A stretch of DNA of 64,000 nucleotides from G963422565 sp963422565 (GCA_963422565.1 OY730228.1:1798001-1862000), one strand, 5' to 3'; numbered from the stretch's first letter, positions 1-9,899 are shown. Notes: generated from the letters alone by a model not told the origin. Translations and numbers: made by a program.

Positions 1-2710
1 GTCCGGCGACGCACGGTGGCGCGCTACGAGGCACATGTCGCGAAGCTCGGCGATGGCGGGGGCTTCATCGACCTGTTCTGGCCCGGCATGCTGATCGTCG
101 AGCAGAAGAGCGCGGGGCGCGATCTCGCGCGCGCCTACGACCAGGCGGGCGCGTATTTCGACGCGCTGCCCGAAGGCGAACGCCCGCGCTACATATTGGT
201 GAGCGATTTTCGGACCTTCACGCTGCACGATCTCGACGAAAGAGAGAGCGTCGCCTTCCCGCTCGCCGATCTGCCGGCCCATGTGGAGGCGTTCGGCTTC
301 ATCCCGGGGGTGCGGCGCCGGGCCTTCCGCGACCAGGATCCGGCCAATATCCGCGCCGCCGAGCTGGTGGGGCGGCTCCACGACATGCTGGCGGAGACGG
401 GCTATCGGGGCCACGATCTGGAGCGCTTCCTGGTGCGCATCGCCTTCTGTCTGTTCGCCGACGACACCGGCATCTTCGATCCGCGAGACCTCTTCCTCGA
501 CTTCATCGAGACGCGGACGGGCGTGGACGGCGCGGATATGGGGCCATGGCTGTCGCAGCTGTTCCAGGTGCTGGACACGCCGGAAGAGGGGCGGCTCGCG
601 ACGCTCGATGCCGACCTCGCCCATTTCCCCTATATCGACGGCGCGCTGTTCGCCGACGCGCTCCGCATCCCGGCCTTCGATGCGGCGATGCGCGCCGCGC
701 TTCTGAAGGCCTGCCGCTTCGACTGGTCGAACATCTCGCCGGCGATCTTCGGGGCGCTGTTCCAGTCGGTGATGGACCCCGCCGAGCGCCGCGCCCAGGG
801 CGCTCACTACACGACCGAGACCAATATTCTGAAGGTGATCGAGCCGCTGTTCCTGGACGATCTGCGCGCCGAGTTCGCGCGCCTGAAGGCGCGCAGGGAC
901 GGTCGACGCAGGCCGGCGCTCCTGGCGTTTCAGGCACGCCTCGGACGCCTCCGCTTCCTCGATCCGGCCTGCGGCTGCGGCAATTTCCTCGTCATCGCCT
1001 ACCGCGAGCTCCGTTCCTTGGAGATCGAGGTGCTGAACGAGATCTATGCCGGCGGTCTGTTGGAGAAGATCGGGCAGAGCCTCTCCGTCGTCGATGTCGA
1101 CCAGTTCTACGGGATCGAGCTCGGGGAGTTTCCGGCGCGCATCGCCGAGACCGCGCTGTGGATGATGGACCACATCATGAACAACCGGTTGAGCCTCGCT
1201 CTCGGCGAGGTCTACGCCCGTATCCCGCTCGAGGCGGCGCCGCATATCGTCCATGGCGACGCGCTGGAGACCGACTGGGCGCGGCTGCTGCCGCCGGAAG
1301 ACTGCGATTACGTGCTGGGCAACCCGCCCTTCGTCGGCGCCAAGTACCAGAGCGCGGACCAGCGCGCGCAGTTGCGCCGGATCGCCGCGCTGGGCGGATC
1401 CGGCGGCACGCTCGACTATGTGAGCGCCTGGTTCGTCAAGGCGGGCGAATATGTCCGGCCCGGCGATGCCCGGATCGGCTTCGTCGCCACCAACTCGATC
1501 ACCCAGGGCGAGCAGGCGGCGCAGCTCTGGCCCATCCTGTTCGAGCGGCTGGGGCTCGAGATCGCCTTCGCGCACCGGACCTTCGCCTGGGGCTCGGACG
1601 CGCGCGGCAAGGCGCATGTGCATGTGGTGATTCTCGGCCTCGACCGGCGGAAGGCGGCGCGGGCGGAGAAGCGGCTGTTCGGCTACCCGGACATCGACGG
1701 CGCGCCCGAGGAGACCCGCCACAGGGCGCTCTCCCCCTATCTGTTCGACGCCGGCGCCCTCGCCGACGCGCATCTGACCGTGCGGGAGGAGAGCGCCCCG
1801 ATCAACGGGATGGGCAGATTGATTATCGGCTCCAAGCCCATCGACGGCGGAAGCTACATATTCGACGCGGCGGAACGTGACGCGTTTCTGGGTGCGGAGC
1901 CGGAGGCCGCGCCTTGGCTCCGACCGTTCATCGGGGCACGCGAGTACTTGCAGGGAGGCGAGCGCTGGATTCTGGCGCTGCACGATACACCGCCCGAAGT
2001 TCTTGCACGGCTACCGGGAGTGCGGGAGCGGATCGCCGCCGTCCGCGCCTTCCGGGAAGCGAGCAGAAGCGCGCCGACCCGCAAGCTGGCGGAGACGCCG
2101 ACGCTCTACCATGTCAACGTTATCCCCACCGCGCCGTTCCTGGTGATTCCGAAGGTCAGTTCGGAGCGGCGCGAATACGTGCCGGTGGGTTGGCTGGAGC
2201 CGCCGACCATCCCCAGCGATCTGGTGTTCGTCCTTCAGGACGCTTCGCTGGTCGATTTCGCGCTGCTGACCTCGGCGATGCACATGGCATGGCTGCGCCA
2301 TGTCGGCGGGCGGCTGAAGAGCGACTACCGCTATTCCATCGGCCTGGTCTACAACACGTTCCCGACGCCGCCCGAGGGGGCGGACCCGGCGAGGCTGGCG
2401 CCGCTGGCGCGGGCGGTGCTCGACGCCCGCGCCGCTCATCCGGGCGCGACGCTCGCCGATCTCTACGATCCCGACCCTGATGCCGCCCGATCTGCGCCGC
2501 GCCCACAAGGCCCTCGACCGCGCCGTGGACCGCCTCTACCGCCGCACCGGCTTCGCCTCCGAGCGCGCACGAGTGGAGCACTTGTTCGGGTTGTACGAAA
2601 AGATGCGCATTCCGCTCGGCGCGGGGATGAAGCCGCGTTCGAGACGGGGGAGGCCGGCACGGCGACCGACCGAGTTGGGGCGGATGCGAGACGCGACGCC
2701 CTTCACATGA
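1..2710 (+). CDS. MmeI-like type IIL restriction-modification protein, 5'-partial and frameshifted
   Basis: Bifunctional endonuclease and adenine-specific DNA methyltransferase of the MmeI type, judged by family resemblance. The frame is open to the left edge, so about 50 N-terminal residues are missing. Counting from the GTG at 16, a PD-ExK-like nuclease site is seen (D19, E29, K31 in FIDLFWPG...VEQK). The methyltransferase follows, with motif I DPACGCGNF near residue 316 and the catalytic NPPF near 436, then a target-recognition region. The frame breaks at the CCC run 2475-2477. Removing one C joins LYDPD to LMPPDLRRAHKALD, a normal MmeI C-terminus, which then runs to the TGA at 2708-2710. 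The repaired length, about 900 visible residues, fits the family. The tail overlaps the convergent SDR by 8 bp. Either a sequencing error or a real inactivation. Confidence 0.85.
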
Positions 2711-3509
2711 AGCGGTCGGCGCCGCCCGACGCCTCGATCGTCGCGCCGGTGACGAAGCCGTTCCTGTCGGACGCGAGGAACGCTGCCAAGGCCGCGATGT
2801 CCTCCGGCCTGCCGAAACGGCCGACCGGTGTCATCGCCCGTCCGAGCTGCGCGACGAGATCGTCATTCGACAGGGCAGCCCAGCCCGGATGGGTCTCCCG
2901 CGCCTTGGGAATCATGTTGTTCGCCCAATTGTCGGTGGTCACGGCGCCGATGCCGATGGCGTTCACGAGAACGCCGTCGGCGGCAATGTCGAGCGCGAGA
3001 CTCTTCGTCACATTGTTGATTCCGGCGCTCAGCGCGTGGGAAATGGTGAGCTTCGGATTGGGGTAGATCCCGCCCACCGAGGACATGTTGACGATGCGCC
3101 CCCAACCCCGCTTTTTCATGTCGGGAACGGCGGCCTTGCAGAAAGCGACCATGGCGAGGAGCTTGACGCCGATCATCTCCAGCCATTCCCGATCGGTCGT
3201 CTGCAGGGTGCCGCCCGCATGGGCGCGGCCCGCATTATTGACGAGAATGTCGACGTGGCCAAACGCCTCTATCGCTTCGGCCACGACACGCGCCGGCGCG
3301 CCCGAAGCGGCGACATCCGCGGCGATTCCCAGTACGGGTACGCCGGTGCCGGTTCGGATTTCCTCGACTGCGGACTCCAGGCGATCTTTCCCGCGCGCCG
3401 CGATAACGATCTTCGCGCCGTTCTCGGCGAGTTCCCGCGCCGTCGCCTTCCCGATCCCGATACTGCCGCCGGTGACGAGAGCGACCTTGTCGACAATTCC
3501 CAGATCCAT
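2703..3509 (-). CDS. SDR-family protein lacking the YxxxK catalytic pair
   Basis: Short-chain dehydrogenase/reductase fold, 268 residues, last gene of the seven-gene minus-strand operon. The Rossmann motif TGGSIGIG is near residue 13, NNAG near 90, and the catalytic-serine region VNMSSVGG is present. Where classical SDRs have Y-x-x-x-K, this protein reads S-H-A-L-S before AGINNVTKSLA, so both the Tyr and the Lys are replaced. It may be a non-catalytic NAD(P)-binding protein or use altered chemistry. The ATG at 3509 lies 4 bp after the GntR stop; a longer upstream frame would overlap GntR and starts with unrelated sequence. Confidence 0.85.
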   Translation of the reverse strand: MDLGIVDKVALVTGGSIGIGKATARELAENGAKIVIAARGKDRLESAVEEIRTGTGVPVLGIAADVAASGAPARVVAEAIEAFGHVDILVNNAGRAHAGGTLQTTDREWLEMIGVKLLAMVAFCKAAVPDMKKRGWGRIVNMSSVGGIYPNPKLTISHALSAGINNVTKSLALDIAADGVLVNAIGIGAVTTDNWANNMIPKARETHPGWAALSNDDLVAQLGRAMTPVGRFGRPEDIAALAAFLASDRNGFVTGATIEASGGADRFM

Positions 3510-3513
3510 TCGT

Positions 3514-4287
3514 CTATTCCCCAGCCATTCGGAGAGCCAGACGCCGTTCATTGCGGGGCAGGGTGATTTCGAATCGAACCCCATCCGCCGGATAGTAGAA
3601 GGTCATAAGCTCGAGCACCTTGTCCTGTTCGGAACAGGTGATGCGGTCCATCGTCAGACAAGGTTCTCCGGGTTCCATGTTCAGGAAGCCGGCGGCTTCG
3701 GCCTCCAGCTCCGAGATGCGGATGACATGTCTGGCCTCCTTGATCTCGATATGCAGCTCGTTTTCGAAGACAGAATAGGTGGTTTCCTTGAGATGATCCT
3801 CCCTCGCCAGAAGCTGCGCTACGCCGCTCATCGCGAGGGGAAGATAGAGATAGACCAGCGCGATCGGCGCGGCCTCATGCCGGTAGCAGCGGATCAGCCT
3901 CGTCACCGGCGCGACGTCGCCGAACGCTTCGCGGACACGCTGCGGCGGCGCGACCTGGTCGATGCCGAGAATATCGACCTCGGGCTCGATTCCCCGCTCG
4001 CGTAGCGCTTCGATAATCGTTTTGGCCTGCCGATCGAGCTGCTGGTTGAGCGGCGGGGTCCCGACGAACGTGCCCTTTCCCTGCCGCCTCACGATCCGAC
4101 CGCGTTTCTGAAGTTCCGACAGGGCTTGACGCACCGTTACGCGGCTGACGCCGAACTCGCTCCCCAGCGTGAGCTCGCTCGGCAGCATCGCGCCCGGTTT
4201 CAGGCGGCCCGCATCCATCCGCTCTTCGAGAGTTTCGACCAGCTGCTTGTAGAGCGGCCGTCCGGGATCGCGGGGCCGTCCGCTCAT
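3514..4287 (-). CDS. GntR/HutC-family transcriptional regulator with UTRA domain
   Basis: Likely ligand-responsive regulator of the operon it sits in. It has an N-terminal winged helix-turn-helix (about residues 10-75, PLYKQLVETLEERM and GVSRVTVRQALSELQKRG) and a C-terminal UTRA effector domain (about 95-245), 257 residues in all, normal for HutC-type GntR proteins. Its ATG overlaps the aldehyde dehydrogenase stop in an ATGA (4284-4287), and its stop is 4 bp before the SDR start, so it is co-transcribed and translationally coupled. Autoregulation through an operator upstream of the amidase gene is plausible but not shown. The effector is unknown. Confidence 0.92.
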   Translation of the reverse strand: MSGRPRDPGRPLYKQLVETLEERMDAGRLKPGAMLPSELTLGSEFGVSRVTVRQALSELQKRGRIVRRQGKGTFVGTPPLNQQLDRQAKTIIEALRERGIEPEVDILGIDQVAPPQRVREAFGDVAPVTRLIRCYRHEAAPIALVYLYLPLAMSGVAQLLAREDHLKETTYSVFENELHIEIKEARHVIRISELEAEAAGFLNMEPGEPCLTMDRITCSEQDKVLELMTFYYPADGVRFEITLPRNERRLALRMAGE

Positions 4288-5786
4288 ATGCGCGCGCCGC
4301 CGATATCCGTGAACCGCGACTGGAAGCGGCCCATGCCCACCGTGACGCTTTTGACTTGCGTGTACTCGCGCATGGCTTCCGCGCCATGCTCGCGACCGAT
4401 TCCGCTCATCTTGTAGCCGCCAAAGGGGATTTCGGATTGGTAGCCATAGGCATTCAGGAAAACGTTGCCGGACTCGAGGGAATCGGCAAGCCGATGACCC
4501 TTGCGGATATCGTTTGTCCAGACATAGGACGCCAGACCGAATTCGGACTCGTTCGCCATATCGACGGCCTGATCCAGATTCTCGTAGGGGGTGACACAGA
4601 GAACGGGGCCGAACAGCTCCTCCCGCGCAACGCGCATGTCCGATCGAACGTTCGTCAGGATCGTGGGCGGCAGGAAATTTCCCCGCTCGAGGCCGGGCGC
4701 CGCGGCCTTCCTGCCGCCGCAGCGGATCGTCGCCCCCTGTTTCTCCGCGTCCTCGACAGCGGCGACGATTTCATCGAGGCGCCGCGCCGTCATCAACGGG
4801 CCGAGCTGCGTTGCCTCGTCGAGCGGGCGCCCCATGCGGATTCGATCCGCCTTCGCCGCCAGATCGGCCACGAATCGGTCATGCATCCCGGGAGGAATGA
4901 AAAGACGGGTTCCGGCAAAACACACCTCGGCCTTACGCGCGAACGCCTGAGTCAGGACTCCGTCGACCGCTTCATCCCAATCCACATCCTCGCACAGGAT
5001 GATCGGACCCTTCCCGCCGAGTTCGAGTACCGTGGGCGTCACCGTCGCGATCGCCTGATGCATGATCTCGTGGCCGCCTTCCGTGCCGCCGGTGAAGATC
5101 ACCTTACGGACCAGAGGATGTTCGACGATCCGCTTCCCGACCGTGCGACCGGACCCCGTCACGATATTGACCGAGCCGGACGGAAACCCGGCCTCTTCGA
5201 CGGTCCTCGCGAAACGCAAAATACTCAGCGGTGCCTGTATCGACGGTTTGACGACCATCGTGTTGCCGCAGGCGACAGCGGCCGCGAAGCCGCGCGCCAT
5301 CAATTTCAGCGGCGTGTTCCAGGGCACGATCTGGCCGACGACGCCATAGGGTTCGCGGCGCGTGTAATTGAACCGGGAACCCAGATCCTGATAGCTTCCT
5401 TCGATCTTTCCGGCAAAACCCGCAAAATATTCCATGTGCAGCGCGGACGTTGAAACTTCCATCCGCGTTTCGCGAATCGGAATGCCCGTATCCATGGATT
5501 CGAGAACGGAGAACGTCTCGAGATCGCGCCGAAGTAGTTCTGCCAGGCGATGCAGCAACGTACCCCGTTCCCGCCCCAGGAGCCCGCGCCAAGCCGGCCC
5601 CTTGTATGCCGCATGAGCGGCCGATACGGCCTCGTCGACCTGTTCCACCGTCGCCGGACGGACCGCGCAGATCGCTCCGTTATCGAACGGGTTCAGGATA
5701 TCGACGGCGGGTGCCGTATCGCCTGTGACGCGGTCGCCTCCGATCAGGAGGTCGGTCACGATATCGGCCTGGTCTCGAACGGTCAT
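4284..5786 (-). CDS. NAD(P)-dependent aldehyde dehydrogenase
   Basis: Oxidises an aldehyde to the carboxylate; substrate unknown. The 500 residues match the aldehyde dehydrogenase superfamily: PWNTPLKLMARGFAAAVACGN near residue 160, the catalytic-Glu motif ELGGKGP near 262, the nucleophile Cys in EVCFAGTRLFIP near 297, and EELFGPVL near 395. The ATG at 5786 has a GAGGG ribosome site and follows tctA by 38 bp. Being in one operon with an amidase and a tricarboxylate-type importer suggests a pathway in which an imported compound yields an aldehyde that this enzyme oxidises; that is inference. Confidence 0.92.
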   Translation of the reverse strand: MTVRDQADIVTDLLIGGDRVTGDTAPAVDILNPFDNGAICAVRPATVEQVDEAVSAAHAAYKGPAWRGLLGRERGTLLHRLAELLRRDLETFSVLESMDTGIPIRETRMEVSTSALHMEYFAGFAGKIEGSYQDLGSRFNYTRREPYGVVGQIVPWNTPLKLMARGFAAAVACGNTMVVKPSIQAPLSILRFARTVEEAGFPSGSVNIVTGSGRTVGKRIVEHPLVRKVIFTGGTEGGHEIMHQAIATVTPTVLELGGKGPIILCEDVDWDEAVDGVLTQAFARKAEVCFAGTRLFIPPGMHDRFVADLAAKADRIRMGRPLDEATQLGPLMTARRLDEIVAAVEDAEKQGATIRCGGRKAAAPGLERGNFLPPTILTNVRSDMRVAREELFGPVLCVTPYENLDQAVDMANESEFGLASYVWTNDIRKGHRLADSLESGNVFLNAYGYQSEIPFGGYKMSGIGREHGAEAMREYTQVKSVTVGMGRFQSRFTDIGGARI

Positions 5787-5824
5787 CGGTGAGCCCTCTT
5801 CGCATGACGGCCGGCGCCGTCGGT

Positions 5825-7333
5825 TCAACATTGCGGGGACGACGCGCGCCGCCGCCGCCATCCCCGTATCGAGATATAAATCAGGTATATCGCAATGAGA
5901 AAGATGAACCCGAGGCTGATCGGTTTCTTGAAGAAGATGAAAGGATCTCCCAATCCGATGATCAGCGATATCCGAAACTGTTCCTCAAGAATCGGTCCCA
6001 GGATGACTGCAAGCAAGAGCGGAAGGGTCGGATAATTCCATTTCTGCATATAGAATGCCAGAATCCCGAAAAACAGCATGATCCAGATATCCAGAACACT
6101 GTTTTTGAGGGCGTAGGATCCGATCACGCAAAGAAGCACGATCGTCGGCATCAGAATCCGGGGCGGTATGCGCACGGCGCGCACGAAGAGCGGAATTCCG
6201 ACGAGAGCGACGATCAGAAGAACGACCAGGGAAACGGCGTAGGAGCCGAAAAGGCCGTAGACGATATCGGGGCTGTTCTGGAACAGGAGAGGCCCCGGGG
6301 TGAGTCCCTGAATCGTGAGCGCGCCGAGCATGACGGCGGTGACGGGATCGCCCGGAATGCCCAGGATGAGCATCGGGATGAGCGCACCGCCGGTCAACGC
6401 GCTGTTGGCGGCTTCCGGCGCGGAAATTCCTTCCGGATGACCCGCGCCGAACGACGTTTCCCGATTTCGTGAGAATCGTTGCGCGTACTGATATCCCAAT
6501 GTCGCCGCGATAGCGCTTCCGGTGCCGGGAATCGCACCGACGATCGTGCCGATCGCCGAGGAGCGCAGGATGCAGCCGGCAAGACTGCGGAGCTTGCCGA
6601 TGGCTTCGACGACTCCGACGAACGGATGCAGGGCGACGGCATTGGTCACCGATACCGACACGCCCTCCCTTGCGAGGCTGCGGATCGCTGCCGGAATCGC
6701 AAACATGCCGATCATCACCGGAATGAACGATATTCCCTGTTGAAAGATCACGGTATCGAAGTCGTATCGGGGCGAGGCGGAAATCGGGTCGAGCCCGACC
6801 GTCGCAACGGCGAGACCGATGGCCGCAGACAAAAGGCCTCTAATCAGGGTTCCTTCGGAGAAGCCGGCGACCAGAGTAAGACCGAGAAGCACGAGCATGG
6901 CCTGTTCCGGGGCGCCGAAGAGAAGCGCGAATTCGGCGAGCTGTGGCGCCACCAGGACAAGCGCGACCAGGCCGAACAACCCGCCGAGAATGCTGGACAG
7001 AAAAGCGATGCCCAAGGCGAGGTCGGCGCGCCCGTCCCGGGTCATGGGATACCCGTCGAGATTCGTGATCACGGATGCCGGATTTCCGGGAATATCGATC
7101 AGGATCGCGGAAACCGCGCCCCCCGCCATGCCGCCGACGAACACCCCGAGCATGAGCCCGAGCGACGGGCCGCTGTCGAGATAGAAGGTGAACGGCAGCA
7201 GCAGCACGACCGCCATCGAAACGGTAAGCCCCGGCATCGCCGATATGACGAGGCCGAACGCGACACCCGCCGTGGTGAACAGCAGCGTCCGGGGCACGAC
7301 GGCCGCGGCGATACCATCGGCCAGAAAATCCAA
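5825..7333 (-). CDS. tctA: Tripartite tricarboxylate transporter, large membrane subunit TctA
   Basis: Large, many-helix inner-membrane subunit of a tripartite tricarboxylate transporter, which moves an organic acid delivered by the periplasmic protein TctC. The family glycine/proline-rich signatures are seen in both halves: DIPGNPASVITNLDGYPM, then GAIPGTGSAIAATLGYQYAQ and LGIPGDPVTAVMLGA. I place the start at TTG 7333, preceded by AGGAAA, which gives 502 residues, the usual TctA length. The open frame continues upstream through tctB, but that part is a shadow. Start 26 bp after the tctB stop. The coding sequence is noticeably poorer in GC than other genes in the window. Confidence 0.93.
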   Translation of the reverse strand: MDFLADGIAAAVVPRTLLFTTAGVAFGLVISAMPGLTVSMAVVLLLPFTFYLDSGPSLGLMLGVFVGGMAGGAVSAILIDIPGNPASVITNLDGYPMTRDGRADLALGIAFLSSILGGLFGLVALVLVAPQLAEFALLFGAPEQAMLVLLGLTLVAGFSEGTLIRGLLSAAIGLAVATVGLDPISASPRYDFDTVIFQQGISFIPVMIGMFAIPAAIRSLAREGVSVSVTNAVALHPFVGVVEAIGKLRSLAGCILRSSAIGTIVGAIPGTGSAIAATLGYQYAQRFSRNRETSFGAGHPEGISAPEAANSALTGGALIPMLILGIPGDPVTAVMLGALTIQGLTPGPLLFQNSPDIVYGLFGSYAVSLVVLLIVALVGIPLFVRAVRIPPRILMPTIVLLCVIGSYALKNSVLDIWIMLFFGILAFYMQKWNYPTLPLLLAVILGPILEEQFRISLIIGLGDPFIFFKKPISLGFIFLIAIYLIYISIRGWRRRRASSPQC

Positions 7334-7359
7334 TCGACGTTTCCTCGCGCCCCGTGCGG

Positions 7360-7821
7360 TCAGAAGACGAACAAGACCGCGAATCCCCGGCTGAAGATGA
7401 AATGGACGGATACGGCAACCAGCAGCGACGCCAAGGCGCTCTTCCAGAGGGGCCGCATGCCCATCGCGACCGAAAGACAGAAAACGAGCGCCGTGCTTGC
7501 CGGCACGAAACCGACGACCGGCATCGACAGAACGGCCGCGACGACGACGCCGGCCAGAAGAGAAGCATTCAGAAGGTCGCGACGGCCGCCGCTCGGCCGG
7601 TCGCCTCTTTCCGAAAGATGTTCGACCAGCCGCCGCGCGGCCTCCGCGAGGGCCAACAGACAGAGGGCGGCAGCCACGATACTCGGAAAGAACCCCGGGC
7701 CGAAACCCTCCTGCAAGTCCATATGCGGGAAATTCTGCGCTGCCGCGCCATAGGCGACCGCAGACAGAAGCAGAAAGGACGGGAAAAGGATCCGGCCGAT
7801 CTCCATCCGGATATTCCACAT
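7360..7821 (-). CDS. tctB: Tripartite tricarboxylate transporter, small membrane subunit TctB
   Basis: Small membrane subunit partnering TctA. The 153 residues hold about four hydrophobic helices (residues 12-30, 48-66, 90-122 as a pair, 132-152) and the motif GFGPGFFPSIVAAAL typical of TctB. ATG 7821 gives MWNIRMEIGRILFP; an internal ATG at 7806 (MEIGRILFPSF) has a better-spaced GGA and could be the true start. It lies between tctC and tctA in the usual TctC-B-A order. Small subunits diverge fast, so position and topology carry much of this call. Confidence 0.88.
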   Translation of the reverse strand: MWNIRMEIGRILFPSFLLLSAVAYGAAAQNFPHMDLQEGFGPGFFPSIVAAALCLLALAEAARRLVEHLSERGDRPSGGRRDLLNASLLAGVVVAAVLSMPVVGFVPASTALVFCLSVAMGMRPLWKSALASLLVAVSVHFIFSRGFAVLFVF

Positions 7822-7863
7822 CCCACCGGAAAGGCGGAACCGTTGCCGCCCCCAGGTCGGAGG

Positions 7864-8811
7864 CTATTTCTTTCTAACGTTCGCGATCACCTTGCCGAGA
7901 AGCATGTTCTGCCGCTCGACATAGCCCGGAAACGCGTCGAGGCCGATATAGTCGATCCCGAACCCCCTCTGCCGCGCCGCCGCTGCGAGCCTCTCGTCCG
8001 TCGCCGCTGCCTCGAAGGCTTTGGCAAGAGCTGCCTTTACGCCCGGAGGGCTGCCCTTCGGCACGAAGACGCCTCGGAACTGGTAGAACCCGAGATCCAT
8101 ACCGAGCTCCTTGAAGGTCGGCACCTCGCCATATGCGGGCACCCGCTTGGGAGCGGAAATCGCGAGCAAGCGGACCTTCTCCGCCTTCATCGCCGGAATG
8201 AGTTCGGGCGGATGGACGGAGATCGCGTCCACCTCTCCGGCAAGCAGAGACGGCAGTCGACGTCGGCCTACCGGGACGAAGGTGGCGGCGGCCTGCTGTT
8301 CCGACATCAGCGCCGCAGCCGTCATGTAGGTGAAGCTGCCCGAGCCGGCATGGCCGATCTTCATCCGGCCCTGCTTCTTTTTCGCGGCGGCGAGAAATTC
8401 CGGCAATGTCTTCCAAGGCGCGTCGGCGCGCACGGCAATCGTCGTCGCATCGAATGTGACGCCGCAGACATAATCGAAATTGTCGTAACCGTAAGGCAGC
8501 TTGCCAAGAAGGGTCGTGGTCAGGATCGACGCCGACAACCACCCGATATTGTAGCCGTCTGGTTTCCGTTTCCCGACGAAGTCGAATCCGATGGACCCCC
8601 CCCCGCCGAGCTTGTTGATCACCTGGATCGGCTGGCCCAACAGCTTTTCGGCCGCCTTGGCGGCCAAGCGCCCCGCGATGTCGGCCGCACCGCCCGGTTT
8701 GAAAGTGATGGTCATCGTGATCGGGCCGGTCGGGTAATCCGCCGCGACCGGAACCGATGACAGGGCTGCGGCGGCAAAGCCTGCGGCAATCGTGCCGATC
8801 GCCCGTTTCAT
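7864..8811 (-). CDS. tctC: Tripartite tricarboxylate transporter substrate-binding protein TctC
   Basis: Periplasmic binding protein of the Bug/TctC family that captures the substrate for TctAB. The 315 residues start with a Sec signal peptide (MKRAIGTIAAGFAAAALSSVPVAA) followed by DYPTGPITMTITFKPGGAAD, the typical family N-terminus. Conserved blocks include INKLGGGGSIGFDFV and GHAGSGSFTYMTAA. ATG 8811 has a GGAAGG ribosome site; the longer open frame to 9006 runs into the amidase gene and lacks family similarity. The ligand cannot be told from sequence. It lies 71 bp after the amidase gene, so it is probably in the same transcript. Confidence 0.94.
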   Translation of the reverse strand: MKRAIGTIAAGFAAAALSSVPVAADYPTGPITMTITFKPGGAADIAGRLAAKAAEKLLGQPIQVINKLGGGGSIGFDFVGKRKPDGYNIGWLSASILTTTLLGKLPYGYDNFDYVCGVTFDATTIAVRADAPWKTLPEFLAAAKKKQGRMKIGHAGSGSFTYMTAAALMSEQQAAATFVPVGRRRLPSLLAGEVDAISVHPPELIPAMKAEKVRLLAISAPKRVPAYGEVPTFKELGMDLGFYQFRGVFVPKGSPPGVKAALAKAFEAAATDERLAAAARQRGFGIDYIGLDAFPGYVERQNMLLGKVIANVRKK

Positions 8812-8882
8812 GATATCAACCTTCCTTTTCTCTCTCGATACGCCGCTTCTCTCGAACGCGTTCGGAATCCGTTCCCGGCGCG

Positions 8883-9899
8883 TTACGCCGCCTCGTCCTC
8901 CCTCAGCTCCTCGGCCGCCCGGTCGAGTGCCGCCCGGCCGGCATCGGCGATCCGCTCCGAACCTTCGTCGGGGCCGCGGTTCCACCGTTCGGGAATCTCG
9001 TCCCAATCCCGGTATATGGTGAAGGGGTTGTGGGTCTTGCCGATGGGCGGTACACCCGTGTAACCGCGATGCTTCAACTGATATAGATAGTTATTCGAAA
9101 GGCGCTCGTCGCGAATGGCTTCGACCTGCCGAGGATGGATATCGCATTTTGTCATCCCCTCCGTATCGCCCATCTTCAGGAGTATGTTGCCGTCGTAATC
9201 CGTCACCATGGAACGCCCGAAATAGGAATAGGATGCGTCCTGGCCTGTGTGGTTGACCGCGATCACATAGGCTTGGTTCTCATAGGCGCGGACCTGGTTT
9301 GTGATGTCCCAGATATGGTCCCAGGGATACATGTATTTGGATGGACGCAGGATAACGTTCGCACCTTTCCAGGCGGCCTCGCGGGCGACTTCCGGGTAAT
9401 CGAAGTCGGAACAGATCGTCAGCGCCAGACGGGACCCCTTCGGACCGTCGCAGACGTTCATTTCCTCGCCGGGTGTCCACGGCTCCTTCGGACACCAGGG
9501 GATCATCTTGCGGTATTTGAGGGCGACCTCGCCGTCCGAATTGATAACGACCATCGAATTGTGGGGCTTGTCGTTGGGGTTGTCGGCCCTTTCGACGACG
9601 GAGACGCAGACCCAGACCCCCTTCTCCCTCGCCTTGTTACCGAACAGGGCGGTCTCGGGACCAGGAACGGTCGACGCAAGCCTCAAATGCTTGGCATAGG
9701 GATCGAAACCGAAACCATGCGTGCTGTATTCCGGCATAACGATCAGATCGACGCCGGGGAAGCCGTTGCACGCCCGATCCACGTAGTCGCAGATGCGCTC
9801 GATATTGCGCTCCACCCCGGCCCAGTCTTCCGCAGGTTCGGGTGAGAATTGACAAAGCACGACGCTCATGGCGTCGCCGGCCGGATTCACTGCAGGCAT
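8883..9899 (-). CDS. Aliphatic amidase/formamidase-type nitrilase-superfamily hydrolase
   Basis: Hydrolyses a short amide to acid and ammonia in the cytoplasm, by family. The 338 residues align with AmiE/AmiF throughout. The nitrilase triad is visible as E57 (MPEYS), K131 (KYRKMIPWCP) and C163 (TICSDFDYPE), with the AmiE-like tail YSYFGRSMVTDYDG and LKHRGYTGVPP. ATG 9899 is preceded by AAGGAGG. It is the first gene of the operon leading into tctCBA, so it may act on an amide derivative linked to the transported acid. The exact substrate (formamide, acetamide or another) is open. Confidence 0.9.
   Translation of the reverse strand: MPAVNPAGDAMSVVLCQFSPEPAEDWAGVERNIERICDYVDRACNGFPGVDLIVMPEYSTHGFGFDPYAKHLRLASTVPGPETALFGNKAREKGVWVCVSVVERADNPNDKPHNSMVVINSDGEVALKYRKMIPWCPKEPWTPGEEMNVCDGPKGSRLALTICSDFDYPEVAREAAWKGANVILRPSKYMYPWDHIWDITNQVRAYENQAYVIAVNHTGQDASYSYFGRSMVTDYDGNILLKMGDTEGMTKCDIHPRQVEAIRDERLSNNYLYQLKHRGYTGVPPIGKTHNPFTIYRDWDEIPERWNRGPDEGSERIADAGRAALDRAAEELREDEAA

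Noticed and set aside
2711..3066. Extension of the MmeI-like reading frame to 3066
   Set aside because: Past 2476 this frame is out of phase; the true C-terminus is in the next frame to 2710, and the rest is antisense to the SDR gene.
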